Assembly: GCA_936432065.2 (NCBI GenBank)
Contig: OW386289.2
Coordinates: 167,709,348 to 167,773,347, forward strand
Direction: 5' to 3'
Length of the DNA stretch: 64,000 nucleotides
Source of the DNA: Rutpela maculata
Lineage: Eukaryota; Arthropoda; Insecta; Coleoptera; Cerambycidae
The notes beneath the pieces are model-generated. The model searched no databases. It had not been told where the DNA came from and saw only the letters and a program-made list of their open reading frames with translations. Below are positions 46,283 to 58,200 of the stretch, piece after piece. Within the stretch, counting starts at the first letter, position 1. Every line of letters begins with the position of its first letter. A program made the position numbers and the translations under genes.

Positions 46283-46501
46283 AATGCAAAATCCGATGAC
46301 ATTTCTGTGGCTCTAAAACAATATTTAGAACAGAAACATTTATTTTTATCACTAAATGCAGTTTACCATGCACAATGTAGAAGATCGTATACCCGAACTG
46401 CTTATAAAAGAAAATCAGAAATTGTAAATCCTAGTACAGAGAATACAAGTAAAAAGGACATTTCTGCAATGTGCTATTTACAAGACAGCCTACCAAATTA
46501 A
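46229..46501 (+). pseudogene. N-terminal fragment of a transposon protein, copy 2
   Basis: Differs by only a few residues from 6800-7072 (VYHAQCRRSYTRTAYKRKSE intact). It stops at the same place after LQDSLPN and has the same deletion of the protein middle. The stretch before about 46282 overlaps the family 2 element, so the apparent start is not the ancestral one. Confidence 0.6.
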
Positions 46502-46715
46502 GCCCAGAATTTCAAATGTTTTAGATTTTGGATGGTACCTAAAGCAGGAAATCTTATTTCCAAAGATGATTTCAAAAAGCCCAAAACCCAATTTTATTCA
46601 GTTAACTCCATTTTGTAAATGTAAATTATATAACTGTACTACAAGCTGCAAGTGTAGCAAAGCAAACGTGCAATGTAACATAAGTTGTGTATGCGAAGGA
46701 AAATGTAATCTTTAG
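46467..46715 (+). pseudogene. C-terminal CXC-like cysteine-rich fragment, copy 2
   Basis: Same frame and spacing as copy 1: IPN-to-F-GWYLK style lead (one base change alters the lead), then CKCKLYNCTTSCKCSKANVQ with CNISCVCEGKC, stop at 46713-46715. All cysteines of copy 1 are kept. Out of frame with the N-terminal fragment, as in copy 1. Confidence 0.6.
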
Positions 46716-47446
46716 TACCCACTTGCTGTTATAATTAATGAAAATATATTTTTTTAATGTGTATGTTTCGAGATTATCTACATAATTTTATAACACTTAA
46801 TTGCAAATAGAAACTAAATAATCCGTAGACTCACTTGATCGCTTAAACGACACCACAGATGGGCGACGTTAACAGAAGTTATGCTTTAAATTAATGCGGA
46901 CGAGTTGCGCGGCCGCATTCAACAGCGTCATCTCGTTACATGAGCCGAATTTCAAAAAAATCTCTTTATAAAAAAGTTTGTTTAAAGTATATGGAACATT
47001 TTTCTCGTTTATACTATAACTCTCTCTTTAAAAATAAAAAAGTTACCTCGATCGGGTATTTTTCAATGCAAATTTTAAAAAAACGCGACAATAGAGGGTA
47101 ATTATATTTTTTTTAGGCACTATATTATTAGTTACACTATATTCTTTGCCGTCAGCCTGTCCAAGAATATTGGAGGGATAATGTGTAAAATATTGGTCTA
47201 AATCGGAATTAAAATAAAAAAGATATGATGTGTTATGTGCAAAACAAAAATTAACACATAATTTTAAAAATTTTCAAAAAATTTGCGAATTGACCGATTT
47301 GGCAATCTCAAATTAACGGGCGAACTCAAAAATCAAATCCAGAAGGTCATTTTACATAATATCATCTATTTTTTAGGTGGGTGTTCGCGAGTTGTATAGA
47401 CTACTTTTAAAATGCTTCCTACAGATTGGCTGCTCTCCGACTATTT

Positions 47447-47759
47447 GGTTTCCATTATTATATTCCACTATCTCCCCACCCAGCACCCCATTTCGTTCCC
47501 AGAGGTCCCGTAACTTTCGTAATTTTTTTCTCAACACTTTATGGTTCATCCTAAAATTTTTTTTTCAAAATGTGCTCTATTAACCATGTTCTTTTCATAA
47601 CTTATTGGAAAATTTTTAAAATCGGACGAATACACTACCCACCAGAGCATTTCAATTGCAGGGAGGGAGATAATAACTACGTACAAATATATAACAAAGA
47701 AATGTAGGAACAAAAGAATGTAAACTAAACAGATAACAAACAATAATCAGATATATTTT
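47447..47759. other. No recognised feature
   Basis: A C-rich patch (about 47463-47490) and AT-rich sequence; nothing supported. Confidence 0.35.
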
Positions 47760-48170
47760 GGTAAAAAAAAAATCCACAGGGTGGTCAAATAAACTAAATA
47801 AAGCAGCTTTTGATTTTTGTGGATCGATTTTCAAGTTGTGACTTCTGCAAAAGGTATTAATTGAATCAAAATCACCATTTATTAAAGTTGAAGCATATTG
47901 ATAACTAGATTTAAAGACATAACTGAGTTGAGTATCATCAGCATACGATTGCATATCGCAGTTTACAATAAAACGACGAATATCTGATATATAGATAATA
48001 AAACACAATGAACCCAGGGCAGAGCCTTGTGACATATCTGAAACAACCTCACGTGTATTGGATGTACCTAAATTGGTTCGTACTTGTTGTGAACGATTTG
48101 TTAGATAAGATTGAAAGAATACTGTCACTGTATCACTGAGACCATACTGACTTATTTTTGCACATAATAA
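47760..48170 (-). pseudogene. Jockey/CR1-type LINE reverse transcriptase fragment
   Basis: Minus-strand ORF from 48128. SYLTNRSQQVRTNLG leads into motif B MSQGSALGSLCFIIYISDI (normally PQGSVLGPLLF) and the intact catalytic box SYADDTQLSYVF, then INTFCRSHNLKIDPQKSK. This is the palm part of a Jockey/CR1-like RT that copies LINE RNA. Upstream, LGFSKVFNFYYY may be a decayed motif A (usually L-D-F-S-K-A-F-D). The fragment stops near 47760; endonuclease and 3' part are missing. Confidence 0.8.
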
Positions 48171-48289
48171 TAAAAATTAAAAACCTTGGAGAAGCCTAAG
48201 AGTATCTGTTCGAGCGCGTAAAATGTACCACAAGCAGGTTTTGGAGCAGTAGCATAACAGACATTTTCAGAAGTAATATTATAATGTAT

Positions 48290-48492
48290 CTGAAGTTTCG
48301 AACGTTCACTTGAACGAATTTTAGAAGAAAAAGAAAAGTTAATAAAAACCACACGTCGTAAACATTTCATTGCCACATTTGCTGACAATAATATCCACAA
48401 TACTTAAGTTTTTACACCTAAATCGAAGTGTGGTTTTTATTAATTTTCCTTTTTCTTATCAAATTCGTTCAAGTGAACGTTTGAAACTTCAG
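48290..48492. repeat. Inverted repeat, 65-bp arms
   Basis: 48290-48354 pairs with 48428-48492: CTGAAGTTTCGAACGTTCAC against GTGAACGTTTGAAACTTCAG, and AATAAAAACCACAC against GTGTGGTTTTTATT, with few mismatches and a 73-base loop. Probably a small MITE next to the LINE fragment. Confidence 0.8.
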
Positions 48493-49758
48493 GTAGGTAC
48501 ATATATTATATATCAAATGAAATGATTGTTAATCTATTTTGTATAGTTTTTATATAATAAACGTTTTTAAAAATCAGTATTGCTACAGTCCCCACAATCA
48601 ACATTAACACGGTATCAGTACCAGAACATTTTTACATTCCAGCATTCTCAAGTTATTATCTGAGATACTAATTCAGCTCATTAATAACTGGGAAATAAAA
48701 CATTTTGACGAAAATATTTTTCTAATTGGAAAGACATTTTCAAAAAATACACAATAAGCTTATTGGTCTTAAAACATTACAATTGGACGAGTTACTGATT
48801 TTAGATATTGGACACACTACAGCCTCCTTCTAGTTTTTTTTTTTAGAAAATAACCTGTTAATAAACAACAATTGGCTATATGTTTTATATAAGCCGTAGT
48901 GCAAAGTTGTATCATTTTTAGACAAGCTATTACAACCACTAGAATTTGACTACAAACACAATATACAATGGTGGTATTGTAAAATATTGAGTCGATGTCA
49001 ATGTACTCTTAACATGCTGAAGTGCCTGGCATCGATGTTAATATATCGCTTTTTTTCACGTACATTATTTTGTTATTTATATTTCACTCTATCTTATTAT
49101 AGGGATCGACCCAAGATTTCTAGCTGCCACGAATGTATTTCTGTTCTCATAAACTAAAGTAATATTCATTCGTTCATTCATTTCTCACAACCCGAATATC
49201 GTTACTAACAAGAAACAAAATCAGTTCGATAATTCCTCAATCGCCCGGAACCCATCGCATTAAAACAGTGTGTGAAAGGTCAGCAAACTATAGGACAAAA
49301 TGCGAAATGCTGAAAGTGCCGTATTACTTGACCACTCTCAGTCCTGGCAGGGCCCAAACTTTGATAGCCCGAGGCCAGACAGTGAGGAGTGTTGAAAGTA
49401 AATCACCCATTGTCCGCCTTGTTGGATTGCTATCAGATGCCCGAGGTGGGCCGGGATGGGCCGTCCGCCCCACTCTTTAGCCGCATGATGAAAACATATC
49501 GACAGGATCGTACTCCGTAATCGACGTCGAGGGACTCGCTTAGTTATTTTCATGTAGAAGTATTAGACGGAGAGCTGGGCACGAGATTTCGATATTACTC
49601 GGGTCATGAAAAATTTCGGTAACAATACGTGGTACACCAAGAGAGGACCCTGATTTGGGAATTTGCTGACAGCTCGAGCGGGGAGGGGCACCGCCATATT
49701 GTAAAAATAGCGCACGAAAATAGTATATTATATTACTAGGAGTAGAACGCACTCTTTT
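48493..49758. other. No recognised gene
   Basis: 49,080-49,750 is less AT-rich than its surroundings (for example GGTGGGCCGGGATGGGCCG at about 49445), but the open frames there lack known motifs. Confidence 0.4.
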
Positions 49759-50462
49759 ACTTCCACGTCCAGTGGAAGTATAGTAACGACAAAAAAATTT
49801 TTAAAAATTTTTATTGTCCAACCAGGCTTAAAATGTCATGAAACGTCGAGATTTTAAGTTTGAGCGAAAAAAAAATTTCCGTCTGTCTGTCGGTCTGTCT
49901 ATCGGTCTGTCTGTAACTTTTTTTTGTGCGCACGTTTACTCTGGAACCGTTTAAGATGTTGACTTGAAATTTGGTACACATATGTACCTTAACGAGATCT
50001 AGAACTAGATTATATTTTCATCTTGTTCCGTCGAAGGGTTGGGGGGTAAATTGGGGTAAATTTGGGGTAAATGGGTAAATCAAGCAGGTAAGAGTCCATG
50101 AAATTGGTATTTAGTATATACAAGAGAAGCTAAGGTCTCAAAAAAATTTTTGGCCTATTATCACCCCCACCTCCTTATTAAAGGGGATGAAAAAAAAAAT
50201 GTGATTTAGTGTATGTACAGGAACCAGAAACCTCAAAATATTTTTTCACTTTATCCACCCCCCACTACCACCCCCAATCACCACCCCCACCCCACTACCG
50301 ATGTGGGGTATCGTTTTATGGGTTTTTGGGGCAGAAGATTTCAAATATTATGTTATTAAAGTTCCATAAACAATTATTTTTACACACAAAGTTTTTTCGT
50401 TGTGAGTGACTTGGATAGAGAATCTGGATGTGGAAGTAGTGATTCCTTGGGCAGCGGTTTTT
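49759..50462 (+). mobile_element. Family 1 asymmetric-end element, copy E
   Basis: The best preserved copy: ACTTCCACGTCCAGTGGAAG at 49759, microsatellite GTCTGTCTGTCGGTCTGTCT (about 49880), C-rich tract (about 50256-50300), GGATGTGGAAGTAGTGATTC near 50427 and the GGGCAGCGGTTTT end. TTT precedes the element and TT follows. Confidence 0.72.
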
Positions 50463-50557
50463 TGTGTTGAGCCCAGGATTTGCGGCTGAGGCGAAGCCGA
50501 AGCCGCAAACTGGGCGAAACACAAAAAAAGGCGTTCTACTCCGTGTAATATATACTA

Positions 50558-50888
50558 TTTTTTCTTCAAGCGTATTAAAATGCAAAAATTCATTTATTTA
50601 TCATAAATGTACAAATATTCAAACTACAGTCTTACATGTTGACACAATATGACAAGTGGCTAGTGGATAGCGCGCCACCGGTGGCTTTCGGTATTAACAT
50701 TATGTTACTAGTAAAACAATACCCACTGCGGTGGCGCTTTCGGAACTAACATTATGTTACTAGCAAAACAATGTCCACTACGGTGGCATTCGGTACTAAC
50801 ATTTTGTTACTAGTAAAACAATGTCCTACTTCTACTTCTGTTTTTGGTGACATAATTTAAACATTTTAATACGCTTGAAGAAAAAGTT
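50558..50888. mobile_element. Short MITE-like element with internal tandem repeat
   Basis: Ends pair as TTTTTCTTCAAGCGTATTAA (about 50558) and TTAATACGCTTGAAGAAAAA (about 50865-50885). The middle is a three-copy tandem repeat. Confidence 0.65.
50673..50826 (+). repeat. Tandem repeat, three copies of about 51 bp
   Basis: Each unit runs GGTGG, CTTTCGG or ATTCGG, TAACATTATGTTACTAG, AAAACAAT. Units start near 50673, 50722 and 50774. Confidence 0.8.
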
Positions 50889-51424
50889 TTTTTGAAATAT
50901 CTCGCTTCGGGTGCCTCATACGGCAAAAAATGTTCTTATGAAAATGAAAGAGCATTAAATTAAAAATATATTTTATCTCGAAACACATCATCGACAGAAG
51001 TTATTTCTCTTTTTTAAAACCTAAATATAAGCTCAGTTAACAACAATAATTTTCTCATGCTGATAAAAGTTCTTTTAGAAAAAAGTATATTCCCCAGGCG
51101 GAAATTACGGTTAAACAAATTTTTATGTTAGAAACTGAACCTAGCGAAAAATGGTATATTTTCCAGTATATTTAACGATGTAGTATTTTTGTTAACAATC
51201 ACAACGTTGTAGACTATATTGTTGTCAAAGGGAGCTTATATTTGCGTTTTAAAATGACAAGTTAAACTAACAAGATGTTTATTCCTCGTTCAAAGTGTTT
51301 AAGTAAATATTCTCAATCTGAAAAAGCTTGTAACGATCACGTGCTACAATTCTATTTTTTTACAGCTTTAACCTTTCTGACTCGGCTTCCTAATAACTCA
51401 CAAGTTGAGGTGATTTTATTTTAT
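50889..51424. other. No recognised feature
   Basis: AT-rich. AAACCTAAATATAAGCTC (about 51018) resembles AAACGTAAATATAAGCTC at about 10889, in the large palindrome, suggesting a diverged relative. Confidence 0.35.
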
Positions 51425-52012
51425 TATACTCTTCGCAAAAACGAAGAGTATATTGTATTTGATCGGCACATTTCTAAAATCTTAAATATCGCTCGTAGAG
51501 AAAAAAATTTCATATCATTGTGTTAGTGAATGAATTCTAAACAACTTTCAAAATGTCCGTCCGTCCGTCCGTCACGTTTCTTGTAAGCACGATAACTTAA
51601 GAAAGAAAAGTCCGATTGTATTGAAATTTGGAAACTAAGTTAGTGTTAGCTAGAGGAAGAACTCTATTGTTTTTGAAGAACGATCTGTAAATAAAAAAGT
51701 TATTAATTATTTAATTTAAAAAAATATATTCTCTTAATTTTTGTCGCTTACACTTAAATAAAAATCTTGCGAAATGTTATCTCCATAAACTTTTGCCTTG
51801 CAATCCAAAGGTCGTGTGTTCGAATCCCACACAGGTTGGATATTTTTTTTTAGTTTTTTTTTTCATATATTTTTTTTCATAACAAAGATGGTATCACAAA
51901 ATTTAGGATGTCCAAAAACTAACATTATTTACAAGAAAACTGCGAAGAGTATCCTATAGAATGTGTAACAATTATATAAAAAGCTCAGTAAATTGGCGAA
52001 GAGTACGTTTTT
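51425..52012 (+). mobile_element. Family 2 asymmetric-end element, best copy
   Basis: Starts with a perfect hairpin: TATACTCTTCG (51425-51435), six-base loop, CGAAGAGTATA (51442-51452). It has a GTCCGTCCGTCCGTC microsatellite (about 51555-51570) and a tRNA-like segment, and ends GGCGAAGAGTACGTTT (about 51995-52010), which complements the 5' hairpin stem. The layout parallels family 1 although the sequences differ. Confidence 0.65.
51786..51839 (+). other. tRNA-like segment in the family 2 element
   Basis: CTTTTGCCTTGCAATCCAAAGG and B-box-like GTTCGAATCCC, collinear with 35805-35861. The A-box side is decayed here. Confidence 0.5.
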
Positions 52013-52354
52013 AGCTTGTTTATTTTATGTATAAGAATTGTACCTATGCAAAAATGTGGTTCGAAAGGATAACATAATTTCTTTGTTAGTTAAACTTTGT
52101 CAAAACGGACGAGCTGACACATATCAGAAATTTATTTTATCACGATTTATGTTGCAGTAATCTCCCCAATTTTATAGGTGGGGAGATTAAAAATTCGGAA
52201 GCGTAAAGAATTGAGAGTTTTATATCGAAATGATTAGAATTTGGAAGAACTAATCTTTCAAAACCATTATCAAAGCTTGGTATACATGGGAATCTGCTAT
52301 AGCTCATCTGTTCATATACATATAGATAAAAGAATTAATAATACTAGTGTTTAC

Positions 52355-52500
52355 TACTCTGGTGGAAGTTCCTCAGGGTTATACTTTAGGGCCTCTATTA
52401 TTTATGTTATGTATTAACGACTCGCCTCCTATTATAAAACATACCTTGACTGCTCAATAGCTGCTGATAGTGTTGAAATGAATTTAAAAGTAAAAGCTGT
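52355..52500 (+). pseudogene. LINE reverse transcriptase scrap (motif B region)
   Basis: The translation EVPQGYTLGPLLFMLCINDS is RT motif B of a Jockey/CR1-type LINE (P-Q-G-x-x-L-G-P-L-L-F-x-x-x-I-N-D). A stop follows at about 52457; a shifted AADSVEMNL may be a decayed catalytic box. Confidence 0.7.
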
Positions 52501-52859
52501 TCTTGACAATGTAAGTAGTTGATCTTAAAGTAATGTAATCTAATATTAAATGACAACCAGACAAAATTCTAAAATTTGCCATACTATTTTCAACCATTTG
52601 TGGCGCCTTGCATCCCTGGTAAATTTAGATCAGATAAAAGTAATCTACAGGATTTTTCGAATTCTGTTGGAAAATTATGGAAGACCGTTTATAAGTACAG
52701 GAAAACGATCTCTCAAAATCTGTGGTAAAATGCACTATTTTCTTTGAAAAAATATTTTTATTAACTTAATGCACGATTGACATTGAAAACGAAATGAAAA
52801 CTCTAAAATTATTTACACATTGCCTCTCTCCCTCCCTGTTTGGAAACTTTTACATAAAA

Positions 52860-54330
52860 ATTATTTTACTATTTTGGTGACCACACTGTACATTTTTTTC
52901 TCTAAAACTAAAGAAAGTTTCTTCTTTGGCAATTGTGTTAACTAATGGCAAATATAGTTATCCACAACATTTTTTCCTTTTTTATTTATATATTTTTTAC
53001 TCAAAATATACCAGGTTTCTCCCTTAGTAATAAGCATCAACTACCTGACAAATATTATTTTCCTTAGTTAAATAGCTTTTTAGATACAGCGCCAATAGAC
53101 GATGAACTAAGGAACAATTGAAAAACCTGAATTTTCATAACCTAGATACCCTGAAATGTGAAAGTTCTAAGTATTACAATACATCCTACGGCAAATGAAG
53201 GATGTAAAGAATATCTAAAATTATTTGCAAAAATCCTCCTCTCTCTACTTGACATCTTTTGTTTATTAATATTACTTTCCTGTGACCACCTTGTATATTT
53301 TCCACCAAACAGTTTATCAGATTTCGTTTCCAAATATTACTTTTCTGTACTTTTATTTTTTAGAATAATGAGTGAAAATATAACCGGTTTTTTCCTTGTG
53401 TACAGGGTGGTCATGCGAGATTTAACTTTAACTTCGTTATTTTTGGAAAAAGTTCAAAAATAAAAGTTATAGGAAATCACACGTTTTCCAAAAATTAATT
53501 CAAAACAACAATTGTCGTCGGATTTCGGAGATATGAACTTTTTTTAGACGGAACACGTCGTAAATTTTTACACCATCTGAAAGGCCATAAAAATAGGTTT
53601 TCAATGATGTATAAAACATACTATTTTTCTTAAAAATTAGACTAGTTATTACATTTTCTATTTTGTTACCAAAATTAAATCATGGTAGTCTGAAAAATAT
53701 ATATGAATCATTGAAATTCTCCATTTCATTTAAAACAAAGTGAAATTAGTTACCAACAAATATCTTGACAGAGCTAGTGTATTGTTTTCTTTAAATTACA
53801 TACTTTTGTTTCCCACGCCTAATTTGATAAATTGTAAATTTATAGTAAATTCGACATTTTTTTAAAGATAAACTAAGATACTATAATTAAAAAGATTTTT
53901 ATAGCCTTTCAAATGGCATGAAAATATAAGGGGCATTCGATTTAAAAAAGCCAAAGTAAAGCTCATACCACCGAAATGCGACTTTCAATTGTTTTTCTGA
54001 AATAATAATTGGAAAATACATGTGATTTTTTTATAACTTTTATTTTTGAACTTTTTTTACGTAACTGCAATAATAACAAAATTAATTGAGGTTTTAATAT
54101 TTGCGCGACTACCCTGTACAGTGTATATGCAAAATATTGTCCACCATCGCATTTTGTTCATTAATAATGTTTTTAGAGTATCCAATTTGTATATTTTTCA
54201 TTAGAAGTGTATTAGATTTCTTCATTGGTAATAATGTCAACTACCTGTTAAATATTATTTTTATCTGTCAAGCAGGTTTTTTTAGTATGGCGCCAACCGA
54301 CAGACACACGACAGACATACAGACAGATTG
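52860..54330. repeat. Degenerate tandem repeat, about 110-125-bp unit, split by a MITE
   Basis: Recurring order: CACCNTGTATATTTT, TTTCTTCNTTGGTAAT, GTCAACTACCTG, AAATATTATTTT. Traces near 52,870, 52,990, 53,110-53,210, 53,280, 53,380 and 54,120-54,290. The 53,380 unit continues after the MITE at 54,119. Ends in CAGACACACGACAGACATAC (about 54301). Related to 36,385-36,690. Confidence 0.5.
53403..54116. mobile_element. TA-flanked MITE, 714 bp
   Basis: Tips CAGGGTGGTCATGCG and, on the complement, CAGGGTAGTCGCGC, between TA dinucleotides (53401-53402, 54117-54118). Arms share AAAAGTTCAAAAATAAAAGT and further AT-rich stretches. No coding capacity; likely moved by a Tc1/mariner enzyme. Confidence 0.8.
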
Positions 54331-55212
54331 ATGGAATTAAATATATATAAATCTAAGCCATGAAAATCAGTGATTACAAAAGTCAATTTATTGTTAAATG
54401 TACATAGGATTATTTTTGTCTTTTTTTTAATGTACAAATTAAAATTTTTGCATTATTAAATAAATAAACATTTTGTTGTAAAACCAAATGAAACTAGTAC
54501 AATGCATTATCCTGAACAAAAGATGAAGAATACATTTTTCATTTGAGGAACCGTTTTTCATATCAAAATTATTTTTAGCATATGTCTCAAGCATTTTCGA
54601 ACCCACTACGATGTACTCTTGCATAAAGGGGTTTTTAAAGGTGCTGGTTAAGAATATTTAACTAAATTTTTTTGTAAAAAAAATTGCTAATATAGATTTT
54701 CGGAATATTTGCTCCAATAAATGCACGCCTTATAGTGATTCTCAAATTTTACTATTTAAATAAGTTCAAAGGCAGTGACCAACTACCCAAATTTCAAAAA
54801 GATCGCATAAGTAGTTTTTGAGGCATTAGAGTGGCTCCATGAAACCGCTGTATGCAGTGGTTCCCAGAATGGACCTAATTACACTCCGATATCTTTCTTA
54901 TTTCGCATTTTAAGAGAAATAGTCATTCAGATTACAATCTCTGCAAAAACTCTTTGATTTTTTATAGTGAAATCTAGTAACCTTTAATATGCGTCCACCA
55001 TATTGTTTCACTGAAAGGTCAGGACCGTACTTCCACATTTTTGACCTCTTTCAGGAACGGTCTGGTACAGACTATCGAATCCTAGCGAAAATGAACTATA
55101 TATAACTAATCTAAAACGTCGAATACTAAAAAAAACTGAGGAAAAACCAAGAAAGGGCAGTGAACAGACACACGACTAAGGGAAAATTCGTTATATAATT
55201 TTTAGTTCCCCT
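54331..55212. other. No recognised feature
   Basis: AT-rich; nothing supported. Confidence 0.35.
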
Positions 55213-58200
55213 TTTTTGAAGGCGGTGCCACAGTGTGAAATTAATGGGTTTTCGTTTTCAAAATTCCACTCCACGCTCAATTTTTGATCAATTTGGATGA
55301 AACTAGTTGCAAAATGTTTGTGAAAGCTGGGTTTTTATCAGATAACTGCGGGTTTTACAATTAAGGTATTATGTGCCAACTGTCAGCTGCCAAAACCCCA
55401 CGAAAATTATAAAAAATTCAAAATTCTGATAATTTGTGTACTCTAAGCTTTTTTAAACGGATTTTTAATGACTTATATGAATGTTTTTTTGGGTCGCTGA
55501 TTACGAATTTCGGGGTCAAATAGCCTGGAAATGTGCGCAGAACTATTAGATTAGCACCTGTTTTCGCAATATTCTTACTGCGAGTCTTAAATTATCACAT
55601 AAACATATTTTTTTACTAGTAATTTGAAAATTCATTAGGTATGATTATAATTTAGCAAAATTTTAACATGAGGGTTAATTACAAGTGGTAAAAACTATTC
55701 CCAAATAAAAAAAAAATGAAAATTACATGATATAATTTTTTTTACTTTTTGCCCTTAAACCAATTAACGTATGAAATTTTGACGCATTTTCACTGAAAAA
55801 AAAAATTCACCTCCTTAGGGTGTAACTACCCTCAAATAATAATTAACTTGAAAAATAAGTCGCAGAACGGGTTTTCAGTATTATTTTATGGTTTTGGATG
55901 AGTCAGCTTACAAAAACTTTAGAAACAGAATTTCACCCTACCAAGGGTTGAGCGTAAATATTTATAGGAAGGATAACTAGACACCTAATAAAAAAATGAA
56001 AAAAACATGATATATATTTTTTTAACTGTTTCTTTTTGAATTGAGTAACGAATGACTTTTTTATTTAAGAAAATTATTTTCACATCCTTAGGGATAATAA
56101 TTATTATTATCTAAGATGGTATTATAGTTAAGACTTATACGTTTGTATTTTTGTAATCTCTGAAAATAATGTAAATCAGCCCCTTGTTCTTTGTAACATT
56201 GAGTACTACAGTACCTAGAGTACTACCTTAAAATTTCCTATTCCAAAGAAAAAGAACAAATATTTTTGTCCCAGTTAGTCATTTACCATCATTTAGTCTA
56301 AATAAAGAATGTAGATTACACTTTTAATTATTAATTGCCGTTGTTAAATTTAAATAGCTTTTATAATATCAAATAATTGTTCGTTAGTTATATTAATTTG
56401 TGATATACAGTGTGTCCAACTAAGTCGGCACCATATGGGAAACTTTTTTATTATTGGTTTTATGAAAAAAAGTTATTCTTGATAAAAAGTTTTGCATGGC
56501 CTAAAACCCAAAATGAAATAATCAGATATCAATTGTTTGCAGTCGTATACGGGGTTTGTCGAAAAATGTAAATTTTGCTCAAGAGTAAAGTACCTTTATT
56601 TATTACAATATCGACAATCGTTATTAAGAAAACTTGATCCTAATTGAAAACTACGGTCAGATATCCAATATTATCCATCTACCATGAAAAACGATCTTTA
56701 ATAATTTTTGGGTATAATATCTATTTTTTCATGGTAGATGGATAATACTCTGGATATCTGACTAGTTTTCAATTAGGATCAACTTTTCTTAATATCGACA
56801 ATCGTTATTAAGAAAAGTTGATCCTAATTGAAAACTACGGTCAGATATCCAGTATTATCCATCTACCATGAAATAGTAGATTTTATACCCAAAAATTATT
56901 AAAAATCGTTTTTTTCATGATAGATGGATAATATTGAATATCTGACCGTAGTTTTCAATTAGGATCAACTTTTCTTAATAACGATTGACGATATTGTAAT
57001 AAATAAAGGAACTTTACTCTCGAGTCAAATTTACATTTTTCAACAAACCTCGTATATGACTGCAAAAAATTGATATCTGATTATTTCATTTTGGGTTTTA
57101 GGCTATGTAAAACTTTTTATCAAGAATAACTTTTTTTCATAAAACCGATAATAAAAAAGTTTCCCATATGGCGCAGACTTAGTTGGACACACTGTATATG
57201 TTTGTATTTGTAATATATGGGCATTTCTTTATTTTTCGAACAAATAAAGATAAAATGAACAAATAAAGATAAAAAATGTGGCAAAAAGTTGAGTGCAAAA
57301 AAGGTAAATGTATTTTGACTTCAAGAATAACATTAAAATTTCAGAGAATTCCCTGCTAAATTTTTCTCCTGAACTTCCTTAATATAATTAAAAAATAAGC
57401 TATTTTTTGAAACTATTTAAATTTAATAACGGCAATTAAGAATTAAAAGTGTAATCTACATTCTTTATTTAGACTAAATGATGGTAGATAACTAATTGGG
57501 TCAAAAATATTTGTTCTTTTTCTTTGTAATAGGAAATTTGAAGGTAGTACTCAATGTTACAATGAACAAGGGGCTGATTTGCATTATTTTCAGAGTTTAA
57601 AAAAATACAAATAGGTATATAAGTCTTAACTGTAATACCATCTTAGATAATAATAAGTATTATCCCTAAGGATGTGAAAATTATTTAAAAAAATGTCATT
57701 CGTTACTCAATTCAGAAACACACAGTTAAAAAAAATTATATCATGTTTTTCCATTTTTTTTATTTAGGGGTAGTTTTAACCCTTCCTAGTTATCCTTCCT
57801 ATAAATGTTTACGCTTAACTAAGGGTAGTTTCAACCCTTGGTAGGGTGAAATTCTGTTTCTAAAGTTTTTGTAAGCTGACTCATCCAAAATCATAAAATA
57901 ATACTGAAAACCCGTTCTGCAACTTATTTTTCAAGTTAATTGTTATTTAAGTTACACCCTAAGGAGGTGAATATATTTTTTTTCAGTGAAAATGCGTCAT
58001 CATCCGTTAATTGGTTTAAAGGTAAAAAGTCAAAAAAAATTATATCATGTAATTTTCATTTTTTTTTATTTAGTGATAGTTTTTACCCCTTATATTAAAG
58101 TTTTGCTAAATTATAATCAAACCTAATGAATTTTCAAATTACTAGTCAAAAAATATGTTTATATGATAATTTAAGACTCGCAGTAAGAATATTGCGAAAA

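Larger units (their letters stand above)
44205..47443. mobile_element. Long-inverted-end DNA transposon with CXC remnant, copy 2
   Basis: Same tips and TTT borders as copy 1 (44202-44204 and 47444-47446), and the same long inverted arms (44205 to about 44870; about 46830-47443). Retains CGCGAACACCCATC near the left tip, which copy 1 has partly lost. Split by a family 1 insertion at 45167 and containing the same family 2 insertion and the same protein deletion as copy 1. Confidence 0.75.

Noticed and set aside
49268..49752. GC-richer overlapping frames on both strands as an exon
   Set aside because: Frames are open on both strands simply because stops are rarer in GC-richer DNA; no motif or splice sites support any of them.
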